Assembly (NCBI RefSeq): GCF_035607535.1
Contig: NZ_JAYDZX010000012.1
Location: 1-64,000, forward strand
From: Salinimicrobium sp035607535
Lineage (GTDB): Bacteria > Bacteroidota > Bacteroidia > Flavobacteriales > Flavobacteriaceae
Direction of reading: 5' to 3'
DNA: 64,000 nt
Shown piece by piece: positions 24,704-32,885 of the stretch (within the stretch, counting starts at the first letter, position 1; every line of letters starts with the position of its first letter). The notes beneath the pieces were generated by a model that was given only the letters and a program-made list of their open reading frames with translations, was not told where the DNA came from and made no database searches. The translations under genes were made by a program, and so were the position numbers.

Positions 24704-26014
24704 ATGAACATTCCAATATCGGAGTATCCCCGGGTTGTCATTGTTGGCGGCGGCTTTGCCGGGATTTCAATTGCAAAACATCTTTTAAAGGAAAAAATTC
24801 AGGTGGTCCTGCTGGATCGTCATAACTATCATACTTTTCAGCCGTTACTTTACCAGGTATCCACGTCGGGTCTTGAACCCGATTCGATCGCCTATCCCTT
24901 GCGAAAGATCACCCGTCACAGCAAGGATGGATATTTTCGGCTTGCTGAGGTACAGCATATTAAACCGGAAGAAAACATCATCCAAACCTCAATCGGTGAA
25001 TTAACTTATGATTACCTGGTTTTAGCTACGGGGTCGCGAACCAATTTCTTCGGAAAAAAAAGCATTCAAAAGAACGCAATGTGGATGAAAACCATTCCGC
25101 AGGCATTGAACATTCGCAGTCTTATCCTGGAAAACCTGGAACAGGCCGTGATCACAGAAGATCCCGAAAAACGGAAAGCACTTCTTAATTTCGTGGTAGC
25201 AGGAGCAGGGCCCACCGGGGTGGAATTATGTGGGGCAATTGCCGAAGTTCGAAATCATATTGTACCGCGGGACTTTCGGGATCTTGATCCTGCCGAAATG
25301 AAGATCCACCTGGTTGAAGGGCTTGACAGAGTACTTCCTCCAATGAGTGCAAAAGCCTCCGAAAAAGCTGAAAAATTCCTGAAGGAGCTTGGGGTGGAAA
25401 TTCACCTTAATGTTATGGTACAGGAATATGATGGCGATAAGGTGACGACAAACAGAGAAGATCTTACTTTTCACACCTCTACCTTCATATGGGCAGCAGG
25501 AGTATCGGGGGCTCCGGTCAAGGGGCTAAATGCATCTTCGATTGTAGACAAGGCAGACCGTTATGAGGTGAATGTTTTCAATCAGGTGAAGGGATATGAA
25601 AACATCTTTGCTATTGGGGATATTGCTTTGATGAAGAACGAAGACTACCCTAAAGGACATCCAATGGTGGCGCAGCCGGCCATACAGCAGGGTAAACATC
25701 TGGCCAAAAATTTAAAGCGTATTCTAAAAGGGGAAAAAATGGAACCTTTTGAGTACTATGACAAAGGTACTATGGCCACGGTGGGAAGGAATAAGGCTGT
25801 TGTCGATCTTGGAAAACTGAAGTTTGGTGGTTTCTTTGCCTGGTTTATCTGGATGTTCATTCACCTGTATTTTCTGGTAGGTTTCAGGAACAGGCTAATC
25901 ACTTTTTTCAACTGGGTGTATAACTACGTAAACTTTGATAAAGCGGCCAGGCTAATTATCAGACCGTTTAAAAGCAATAAGGAAAACCTGGAGGTGGATC
26001 AGAAAAAGGTTTAA
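24704..26014 (+). CDS. Type II NADH:quinone oxidoreductase (NDH-2-like)
   Basis: Encodes 436 aa; the ATG at 24704 is preferred over the TTG at 24683. Two dinucleotide-binding folds are seen: VVIVGGGFAGISIAKHL (FAD, residues about 12-30) and VVAGAGPTGVELCGAIAE (NADH, about 165-182), plus the FAD-closing NIFAIGDIA. A C-terminal amphipathic and hydrophobic tail (FFAWFIWMFIHLYFLVGF) gives membrane attachment. It passes electrons from NADH to menaquinone without proton pumping. A terminator follows. Confidence 0.92.
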   Translation: MNIPISEYPRVVIVGGGFAGISIAKHLLKEKIQVVLLDRHNYHTFQPLLYQVSTSGLEPDSIAYPLRKITRHSKDGYFRLAEVQHIKPEENIIQTSIGELTYDYLVLATGSRTNFFGKKSIQKNAMWMKTIPQALNIRSLILENLEQAVITEDPEKRKALLNFVVAGAGPTGVELCGAIAEVRNHIVPRDFRDLDPAEMKIHLVEGLDRVLPPMSAKASEKAEKFLKELGVEIHLNVMVQEYDGDKVTTNREDLTFHTSTFIWAAGVSGAPVKGLNASSIVDKADRYEVNVFNQVKGYENIFAIGDIALMKNEDYPKGHPMVAQPAIQQGKHLAKNLKRILKGEKMEPFEYYDKGTMATVGRNKAVVDLGKLKFGGFFAWFIWMFIHLYFLVGFRNRLITFFNWVYNYVNFDKAARLIIRPFKSNKENLEVDQKKV

Positions 26015-26041
26015 CCAGAGGGTATTCACATTCGGGAATTA

Positions 26042-26066
26042 AAAAAGCGGCTCATAGCCGCTTTTT
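26042..26066. terminator. Bidirectional terminator
   Basis: AAAAAGCGGC / GCCGCTTTTT arms around TCATA, with A and T runs on both sides, lie between the convergent NADH dehydrogenase and superoxide dismutase genes. It can serve both strands. Confidence 0.9.
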
Positions 26067-26088
26067 ATCCTTTATTAATTGACGCTAT

Positions 26089-26691
26089 TTACATCTTGAT
26101 CTCGGCACAACCTACTCTGGTTCCTGCATTACCGCTGGGTTGAGAAGTATAATCATCTGCGCCTGCGTGGATGATCACGGCTTTGTTCAGGATATTTTTC
26201 TTGTCGTCTTCACATCCTATACACCACTTGTCAGTAGTAAAGGTTATGCTACCTTCTCCATTGGAATTCACATCAAAATTTCCGATATCTCCACGGTGAT
26301 AACCGCCTGCATCACCCCATTCTCCATGATCTTCAAATGTCGGGTTCCAGTGGCCTCCGGCAGATGTTCCATCTTGAGCAGAACAATCGGCGTTCTCGTG
26401 AAGGTGAATGGCGTGCATTCCTTCTTCAAGTCCCGAAACTTCAGCTGTCATCGTAACTTCGTCGTCTTCCTGCACGAAAGTGACAGTTCCGGAAACATTA
26501 CTACCACTTCTGGGTTCTATCTGCAAGGTTAGCTCGTCCTGTACGTAAGTGTCACCTGGACCGGCCTCTTCTTCCTGCTGAGTGAGATTTGTATGTTCAT
26601 CTACCCGCTCATCGGCCGTTTGATTTTCATTTTTGCAACCGGTAAGCATTAGCGTGGATGACAGAAAAAGCGATAATATTATACGTTTCAT
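26089..26691 (-). CDS. sodC: Cu/Zn superoxide dismutase lipoprotein
   Basis: Encodes 200 aa from the ATG at 26691, which begins a lipoprotein signal (LSLFLSSTLMLTGCKN). The SODC domain contains HAIHLHE (Cu ligands), SAGGHWNP (bridging His), GYHRGDIGNF (Zn ligands), VIIHAGADDY (Cu ligand) and the GNAGTRVGCAEI end carrying the active-site Arg and disulphide Cys. It removes superoxide in the periplasm. It opens a stretch of stress-related genes. Confidence 0.93.
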   Translation of the reverse strand: MKRIILSLFLSSTLMLTGCKNENQTADERVDEHTNLTQQEEEAGPGDTYVQDELTLQIEPRSGSNVSGTVTFVQEDDEVTMTAEVSGLEEGMHAIHLHENADCSAQDGTSAGGHWNPTFEDHGEWGDAGGYHRGDIGNFDVNSNGEGSITFTTDKWCIGCEDDKKNILNKAVIIHAGADDYTSQPSGNAGTRVGCAEIKM

Positions 26692-26883
26692 ATTGTGGTT
26701 AGTTTTAATTAGTAGCAATTAACGAAATTATAGCATAGTCTTGCCGTAGCCAAAAAATTAAGGAGAGCTTAACATAGAGAAGATAATTTTGTTGAAAAAT
26801 TTTGCTGCGAAAGCCAATTGAATAAGAATCTGAAGCGAATTTCTTAACTTCTCAGAATATCTACAACCAACCAATTCAAATTG

Positions 26884-27984
26884 ATGCGCTTTAAAAGTTT
26901 AAGAAAAAGTAACCAGGTCTTCATTTTTGCTGCGCTTCTTTTCGCAGGCCTCTATTATGGAGCCGGTTTGCTGGTGCCGTTGACCTTTGCTGTATTTTTT
27001 GCAGCTCTTGTACTTCCGGTGATCTATTGGCTTGAAAAAAAGACAGGTATAGGAAAACCCTTTTCTTCTTTTTTGGGTACTTTGTTAATATTCATCGGGA
27101 TAGGAATACTTCTATTTTTCTTTGTGCAACAGCTTGGAGTCTTTTTGCAGGACATCATTGAAAGTAAGGACCAGATCATTTCCTACTTGCGAAAAGTACA
27201 ATTAAAAGCTGCCGACGTGACCGGGTTTTCCCTCCAAGAACAGAACAAGTTACTTGAAGAAAGTATTATGGAGCTCCTCAATATGACCCAGACTTACGTC
27301 TCCGGAATCCTTACCGGTATTACAGGACTGGTTTTAAATTTTTTGCTGGTGCTTATCCTTATGTTTCTGGTGCTTCTAAACAGGGATAAATTCGAAAAGT
27401 TTCTAATGATGTACATCAAGCCTGAAAGACAGGAAGAGACAAAGGAGGTCATACAGGAAGCCCGTAAAGTTGCTTACAAGTATCTTTGGGGCAGATTACA
27501 GGTGATGACTATTCTTGCCGCTTTGTACCTTGTCCTTTTTACAGCCTATGACCTGCGGCATACCGGGCTACTTATCCTTTTTGGAGCCCTTATCACCATC
27601 ATACCTTATATAGGTCCATTTATTAGCGGAACTCTTCCAATCTTATTTTTGATCATATTCGGCGGTACTGTGGAAGAGATAATTTCCTTCACAATTTTGA
27701 TCGCCATCGTCCAGTTGATCGAAAGCTATGTGTTGGAACCAATTATCATAGGATCTGAAGTAGAGCAAAGCCCTTTGTTCATAATTTTGGCGATCATCCT
27801 GGGAGGTATGTTGTGGGGACCGGCAGGATTTATTTTGTTTGTTCCTATCTTCTCCATGCTTAAGATCGTTTTTGATCACACCAAAGGTCTGGAACCTGTG
27901 GGTTATTTATTGGGCAATGAACGACCCGGTTCAAAGGAGAACCTCATGGAAAAAATAAAAAGGAAGATCGGGAGGAAGAATTAA
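26884..27984 (+). CDS. AI-2E family transporter (PerM-type permease)
   Basis: Encodes 366 aa from the ATG at 26884 (a TTG lies one codon earlier). It has about seven or eight membrane helices with a soluble stretch near residues 95-145, and the family signatures LFGALITIIPYIGPFISG and LGGMLWGPAGFILFVPI. Members export small molecules or ions; AI-2 export is documented only for some. The C-terminal tail is basic (KEKIKRKIGRK-like). It converges on the hydrolase-OsmC gene with a five-base gap. Confidence 0.88.
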   Translation: MRFKSLRKSNQVFIFAALLFAGLYYGAGLLVPLTFAVFFAALVLPVIYWLEKKTGIGKPFSSFLGTLLIFIGIGILLFFFVQQLGVFLQDIIESKDQIISYLRKVQLKAADVTGFSLQEQNKLLEESIMELLNMTQTYVSGILTGITGLVLNFLLVLILMFLVLLNRDKFEKFLMMYIKPERQEETKEVIQEARKVAYKYLWGRLQVMTILAALYLVLFTAYDLRHTGLLILFGALITIIPYIGPFISGTLPILFLIIFGGTVEEIISFTILIAIVQLIESYVLEPIIIGSEVEQSPLFIILAIILGGMLWGPAGFILFVPIFSMLKIVFDHTKGLEPVGYLLGNERPGSKENLMEKIKRKIGRKN

Positions 27985-27989
27985 GGGTT

Positions 27990-29210
27990 CTAATCCCCGG
28001 ATCTTTTTAACCTCGTTGAAATGTTCACCTTATTGGAAAGGCTGCGATGCACGGGACATTTATCTGCTATTTCGAGAAGCTTCTTTTGCTGTTGCTCATC
28101 AAGATTTCCCTTTAAGACTATTACCCTCTCAAAAACATCAATTTTAGCAGTGTTTCTTTCGCAATTCTCGCAGTCTTCGGCGTGAGTTTTTTGATGATCG
28201 ACATGGGTCTCTACATTAATGAGAGGCCACTTTTTGCGACGGGCATACATTTGAATGGTCATGGAAGTGCAGGCGGCAAGACCTGCAGAGAGGAATTCAT
28301 AGGGCGATGGTCCAAAGTCTTCACCTCCAAAAGATTTAGGTTCATCTGCAGTGAAATAGTGTTTGCCGGCCCTCATTTGGGTAGTAAAACCTTCCTCACC
28401 CAGATTAGCCACGACCTGGTGGTCTGTTTCCAGTTCCTTTTCTTCAGGGATCTCGAGATAACGGGAGGCCCAGGAGGCGATAACCCTTCCGGCATATTCT
28501 GAATCATCGTTGTCTGTCAATAAATGATCGGCACCGTCGAGGGAGATGAAACTTTTGGAATGTTTGACACTCCTGTAAAGTTCTTCAGCATTACTTATTT
28601 CCACAACAGCATCCTGAGGAGAATGCATGATCAAGAATGCCTTTTTAAGATCCTTGGCAAATTCTCCGAGGTCATGAGTGTTTATATCCTGCAGAAAGTT
28701 CTTTTTAATTGTAAAATTCCTCCCGCCAACATTAACTTCGGCAACTCCATTTTGTTCGATCTCTTTCAAATTGGACCGCAGTAAGTGCTTTACATGAACC
28801 GGAGAGGATGGAGCACCTATGGTAACCACACTTTTTACCGAGGAAAGCTGTTTTGCTGCAAAGATTACCGCAGCTCCTCCCAGGGAGTGTCCAATCAACA
28901 TCTCGGGTGCCTTATATTCCGACTCAAGGAATTGAGCAGCCGACAATAGATCCTCAACATTTCCTGAAAAGGTGGTATCGGCAAATTCCCCGTCGCTTTC
29001 TCCAAGCCCCGAAAAATCGAAACGAAGTACTCCGTAGCCACTGGCAGAAAGAGCCCGCGCAATATTTTTGACAGCAAAGTAATTCTTGTTGCAGGTAAAA
29101 CAGTGGGCGAATAACACGTAGCTGTGAGGATGAGCATTGAGAGGTAGCTCAAGATATCCAGAGAGTTTGAGGCCTTCAGAATTAGTAAATTCGACTTTTT
29201 TATAGTTCAT
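27990..29210 (-). CDS. Fused alpha/beta hydrolase and OsmC peroxidase
   Basis: Encodes 406 aa. Residues 1-250 are an alpha/beta hydrolase with the nucleophile elbow GHSLGGAA (Ser near residue 107), an acid in SPQDAVV and the His in DGADHLLTD. Residues 265-400 are an OsmC domain with both redox cysteines (LAACTSM and ADKCPVHR). OsmC proteins reduce organic hydroperoxides. The fusion, known in several Bacteroidota and Proteobacteria, would couple ester cleavage to peroxide removal. Confidence 0.92.
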   Translation of the reverse strand: MNYKKVEFTNSEGLKLSGYLELPLNAHPHSYVLFAHCFTCNKNYFAVKNIARALSASGYGVLRFDFSGLGESDGEFADTTFSGNVEDLLSAAQFLESEYKAPEMLIGHSLGGAAVIFAAKQLSSVKSVVTIGAPSSPVHVKHLLRSNLKEIEQNGVAEVNVGGRNFTIKKNFLQDINTHDLGEFAKDLKKAFLIMHSPQDAVVEISNAEELYRSVKHSKSFISLDGADHLLTDNDDSEYAGRVIASWASRYLEIPEEKELETDHQVVANLGEEGFTTQMRAGKHYFTADEPKSFGGEDFGPSPYEFLSAGLAACTSMTIQMYARRKKWPLINVETHVDHQKTHAEDCENCERNTAKIDVFERVIVLKGNLDEQQQKKLLEIADKCPVHRSLSNKVNISTRLKRSGD

Positions 29211-29230
29211 GAGCCAGTATTTATAATTAA

Positions 29231-29330
29231 AAAAAGGGCTTTTTAAAAAGCAATCCTTTATTCCGTTTTACTTAAAGATCTCGTTGAGGTTCTTTAAAGA
29301 ACAGAATAAATTTACTTTTTAAAAGCCCTT
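29231..29330 (-). terminator. Long two-stem hairpin, terminator of the PRC-barrel gene
   Basis: On the minus strand AAGGGCTTTTAAAAAG (29330-29315) pairs with CTTTTTAAAAAGCCCTTT (29250-29233), followed by a T run. The 64-base interior holds a second, weaker stem (TTCTGTTCTTTAAAGA with its partner). It lies downstream of the PRC-barrel stop. The size is unusual for a plain terminator. Confidence 0.6.
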
Positions 29331-29352
29331 AGTTTTCTACAGATAATTCAGG

Positions 29353-30126
29353 TTACCTGCGATATTTGGAGTAATCGAATTCTCCTCTGTCATAGAATGA
29401 ATCATCTTCGGGAATATTTCCACTTCTGCGGCTATCAGAATAAGTTCCACTCTCGTTTCCTGTGAGAGCATCACGATCACGATCTACAGATCTTCGATCG
29501 TTGTCTGCAAGAGTTCCACTGCGTCCGGCGATATTTCCTTCTCTGTCATTATCACTGCGCCTGTCGGCTTCCTGCATTCTTCTTCTTTCTTCGTCCAGAT
29601 CTGTAGTTCGACCTTCGGTTCCAAGATCCCGGTCTCTGTCCCTGCGATCTAGATCTGAATCTCTCCGGTCATAATCCGTATCACGGTTATAAGATTCCAG
29701 CACTACAACCTCGTAGTCCCGGTCTATGTCGTGACCTTTTTCATACCTCTTGGTTTCAGCAAAGGTGCGATGATCTATCCTGTCTGTATAAACATATTTG
29801 TCATCGACATTAAGCCTTGCCAGACCTATAGGAAGGATGAGGTGGTTCTCCCCATCTCTGTTTATGAACTCATGAACGTCACTGGAAGCAGGTTTTCCAT
29901 AGGGGTCGTGATTTGCATCTATAATAGATTTATCAACCTCGACATCAAGGTAAACCACCCGTTTTTTCTCCTTGCTTACCAAAAGGTTATCCACTTTTCC
30001 CACGACTTTATTGTCGGCATCCTTTACAGGCCATCCTCTTACATCGGGATCATCACTGTCAACTTTAAAGTCTGAAAGCTCGTGGAGGTAATACAAATGT
30101 TTTCTATTTTCTTTTCTGTCTGTCAT
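29353..30126 (-). CDS. PRC-barrel protein with disordered Asp/Arg-rich tail
   Basis: Encodes 257 aa. Residues about 1-150 contain a PRC-barrel (DVRGWPVKDADNKVVGKVDN) resembling photosynthetic reaction-centre H-subunit-like stress proteins. From about residue 150 the sequence becomes strongly hydrophilic, with repeated DRR, DRD and SDxDRR units and almost no hydrophobic residues, hence disordered. There is no signal peptide, so it is cytosolic. PRC-barrel proteins of this kind go with stress and RNA metabolism; the tail could act like a hydrophilin. The next gene is a membrane-anchored unknown on the same strand. Confidence 0.85.
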   Translation of the reverse strand: MTDRKENRKHLYYLHELSDFKVDSDDPDVRGWPVKDADNKVVGKVDNLLVSKEKKRVVYLDVEVDKSIIDANHDPYGKPASSDVHEFINRDGENHLILPIGLARLNVDDKYVYTDRIDHRTFAETKRYEKGHDIDRDYEVVVLESYNRDTDYDRRDSDLDRRDRDRDLGTEGRTTDLDEERRRMQEADRRSDNDREGNIAGRSGTLADNDRRSVDRDRDALTGNESGTYSDSRRSGNIPEDDSFYDRGEFDYSKYRR

Positions 30127-30145
30127 AATCTCTTCTTTTTTTGGT

Positions 30146-30796
30146 TTAGCTCATTTTTCTTAACAAATCCCCGGCCTCATCAAAGAACTTTTTGATCTGA
30201 TCCTTTTGATCCAGGGTCGGCGTAGTCTTATTGATGTTTTGGGCTGCAGTTTTTACTTCATTGACATCATTGGATAGATTAGGATATTTTTCCTTTTGCA
30301 TCTTCTCCATTATATTAGCAAGTTTGGTACCTGCAGCTTTGATCTTATCTGCGTGGGTCAATGCCATGGGATCCTGTTCAATTTGCCTGGCGTCCTGCCT
30401 CACACTTTGCATGTCTGCACTAATGTCATAGTTCATCTCATTAGCCTTTGCCTGTACGGCATTCATAAGGTGTATGATTGCATTGTTGGTGTATTGGTGA
30501 TCTATTCCCATTTTGTTGTTATCTGAGATATATGCCAGATAACCTGATACTCCCTGACCCGTAGCTGAAAGGGTGTCACCGTTAGTCTCCCATCCGGTAG
30601 TGTCAGTTTGTTCATCCCAGGTTGTAGTATCAGCGTCTTCTTCCCAGGTAGTTTCTTCAACCTGTTCGGTTTCTACGTCATCTATGTCTCCGTCATCATC
30701 GGCAAATACTAAAAAGTACAGTATCGCCAGGATAACCAAAACAAGGATGATCCAGGGCCAAATAGGTTTTTTCTTTTCGATCTTGATCTCTGCCAT
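30146..30796 (-). CDS. Membrane-anchored acidic protein of unknown function
   Basis: Encodes 216 aa. One N-terminal membrane helix (residues 11-28, PWIILVLVILAILYFLVF) precedes an acidic Thr/Trp-rich linker (repeats of TTWDEQTD type) and a helical domain of about 130 residues (HQYTNNAIIHLMNAVQAKAN) resembling hypothetical proteins next to PRC-barrel genes. No enzyme motif is seen. It lies 19 bp upstream of the PRC-barrel gene and is probably in its operon. Confidence 0.75.
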   Translation of the reverse strand: MAEIKIEKKKPIWPWIILVLVILAILYFLVFADDDGDIDDVETEQVEETTWEEDADTTTWDEQTDTTGWETNGDTLSATGQGVSGYLAYISDNNKMGIDHQYTNNAIIHLMNAVQAKANEMNYDISADMQSVRQDARQIEQDPMALTHADKIKAAGTKLANIMEKMQKEKYPNLSNDVNEVKTAAQNINKTTPTLDQKDQIKKFFDEAGDLLRKMS

Positions 30797-30951
30797 AATT
30801 CTTCTTTTTTTTATTAGTTAGATTGATATCTAAATTACTGATTTTGAACCCCATTTTGATTAAGGGCAGCCTAAAGTATTGTTAATTAAGCATTAAAAAT
30901 GCCAATTGATTGCAATAATGCCAGCATGAAAGAAGATGTAGAGAATAATTT

Positions 30952-31827
30952 TTAGGGAACTGCAATTTTTATCTTTACAGGAGAAATTCGTGCAGTGACG
31001 TCTTTGATATCCCCGCGGTACTCCCCGTCAATCTGAAAAGGGATGTTTTTCTCACTGTATATGCGGGCTTCAACTCCCGAAATGATCTCCAGGAAATCCT
31101 CATCAAGCTCGACATTTTCCCTGAAGGTTTTTAGGATCTGCGGAATATTGAATTCTTTAAAGATGAGGATCTCAAATTTTCCATCATCATATTTTCCGTG
31201 TGGATTAATGTTAGCTCCCGTTCCATACTTGCGGGCATTAGCTACCGCAATAAGAACAGCTTTCCTGGAAAGAAGTTTCCCATCTACTTCTATGTCAAAC
31301 TGAAAAGGAAAATCACTTTTGATAAGGGTGGGAATAGACTGTATAAGATAGCCTAACTTTCCGCGAATATTCCCTTCCTGGTAATTCTTTATCAAAGCAG
31401 CATTTAAACCTATGTCACTTATGTGAAGACACAGCTCATTATTAATAAGTATGGAATCAAGTCGTTTAAAGTTATCCCCCAGGGCTATACTGGTAAGGTG
31501 GTCATTATCGCCTTCGAGGTTTAGGTTTTCTGCTAATCCATTTGCCGAGCCGGCGGGGAAGACGCCAATTGGAACGGAATCATCCTTGAGGAGTTCGGCA
31601 ATTAATTTAATAGTGCCATCACCTCCCACCGAGAGGATCCTGTGAGGGGCAAAATCCTCGATCATGGAAAACAAAGCTTCTTTATCCCCTTTTCCGGAAG
31701 TATAGTAGATCTCGAGCTCCCACTCTTTTTTCTTTACCTGTTCCCGGACCTCCTCAATAATGTCGGTTTTATCCAATCCTCCCGAGATTGGATTAACAAC
31801 CATTAAAACCCTCTTAAAGTCATCCAT
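30952..31827 (-). CDS. Diacylglycerol/lipid kinase family protein
   Basis: Encodes 291 aa. MVVNPISGG near the N-terminus and the nucleotide-binding GGDGT (residues 68-72) followed by FPAGSANGLAENL define the DAGK/YegS/sphingosine-kinase catalytic fold. It probably phosphorylates diacylglycerol or a related lipid. It is transcribed divergently from the App1-like phosphatase, which does the opposite reaction on phosphatidate, with 64 bp between them. Confidence 0.9.
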   Translation of the reverse strand: MDDFKRVLMVVNPISGGLDKTDIIEEVREQVKKKEWELEIYYTSGKGDKEALFSMIEDFAPHRILSVGGDGTIKLIAELLKDDSVPIGVFPAGSANGLAENLNLEGDNDHLTSIALGDNFKRLDSILINNELCLHISDIGLNAALIKNYQEGNIRGKLGYLIQSIPTLIKSDFPFQFDIEVDGKLLSRKAVLIAVANARKYGTGANINPHGKYDDGKFEILIFKEFNIPQILKTFRENVELDEDFLEIISGVEARIYSEKNIPFQIDGEYRGDIKDVTARISPVKIKIAVP

Positions 31828-31891
31828 TCTATTGAGCTTGTGCCTAAAAATAACTAATTTGGGAAGGATAGGCAGTTAAAAATATACAAAT

Positions 31892-32854
31892 ATGAGGCTT
31901 GACATAAAGCTATATCGCGGATATATAAATGACCAGGAACTTGTGGTTTTTGGACACGTATTCAAATCCTGGGCGCCCGATAAATATGAAATAGATCGCA
32001 AAGGGTACAGACATGCCAAATCTGTTTACAAGATGTTCACCATTAGTCCTATCAAAAATGCCACTATAAAGCTAAATTTTAAAGACCTGGAAGTGGTCAC
32101 CAAAACTACAGATGATGGTTACTTTAGGTTTAATTTGCCTTACAACAAGTTTCTTGAAAGTGGTTGGCATGAATACACGGTTGCCTGTGAAATAGGAGAA
32201 TTCGGGGTGGTAGAAACGGGAGAACTGCTTAAGCCTTTTAAGAGTAAGCTTGGAATAATTTCAGACATCGATGATACTTTTTTGATCTCCCATACCCACA
32301 ACTTCTTCAAAAAGTTATATGTGATCCTTACTCAGAACATCAACAACAGGGAAGTCTTTGATGATGTGGTTCCTCACTACCAGGCGCTTAGTAGAGCAGG
32401 ACAGGAGGAGGGACAGTTCAACTCGTTTTTCTATGTCTCGAGCAGCGAATGGAACCTCTATGAATTCATTCTGCAGTTTTCCCGAAAACACCGATTGCCC
32501 AAAGCGGTGATAAAACTAAAAAGGATAAAGACAGGTCTTGCAGATTTTCTGTTTACAGGCAGGGGAGGACATGACCATAAATTTATAAAGATCAAGGATA
32601 TCATTTCTTTTTACCCTCAACTCCAATATGTGCTAATGGGGGATGATTCCCAACAGGATGCTTACTTATATGAAAGGATTACTAAGATGTTTCCCTTGAA
32701 TATAAAAGCAATCTATATAAGGCAGACTACCAAAAAGCAAAAGGAAAAAGTGAAGGCAGTGCTAGAGAATATTGAAGATCTTGGCGTTGCTACCTGTTAT
32801 TTCAAAGATAGTGGAAAGGCGATTGCCCATTCAAAAAAAATAGGGATCGTTTGA
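31892..32854 (+). CDS. App1-like phosphatidate phosphatase (DUF2183)
   Basis: Encodes 320 aa. An N-terminal beta-rich part (residues 1-115) is followed by the HAD-like App1 catalytic domain with GIISDIDDTFLISH (DxDxT at 125-129), YVSSSEWNLYEFI, and LMGDDSQQDAYLYE as the late acidic motif. Yeast App1 dephosphorylates phosphatidate. A promoter-like TTG-N20-TAATTTG lies at 31832-31861. The stop codon lies in the loop of the following terminator hairpin. Confidence 0.88.
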   Translation: MRLDIKLYRGYINDQELVVFGHVFKSWAPDKYEIDRKGYRHAKSVYKMFTISPIKNATIKLNFKDLEVVTKTTDDGYFRFNLPYNKFLESGWHEYTVACEIGEFGVVETGELLKPFKSKLGIISDIDDTFLISHTHNFFKKLYVILTQNINNREVFDDVVPHYQALSRAGQEEGQFNSFFYVSSSEWNLYEFILQFSRKHRLPKAVIKLKRIKTGLADFLFTGRGGHDHKFIKIKDIISFYPQLQYVLMGDDSQQDAYLYERITKMFPLNIKAIYIRQTTKKQKEKVKAVLENIEDLGVATCYFKDSGKAIAHSKKIGIV

Positions 32855-32863
32855 CCCCTATTT
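32833..32863 (-). terminator. Terminator overlapping the end of the App1 gene
   Basis: AAATAGGG (32838-32845) pairs with CCCTATTT (32856-32863). On the minus strand the hairpin is followed by a run of eight T, so it mainly ends the M28 peptidase transcript. Its left arm is coding sequence of the convergent App1 gene. Confidence 0.75.
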
Positions 32864-32885
32864 CTCTTTACATGATTTTTATCTA

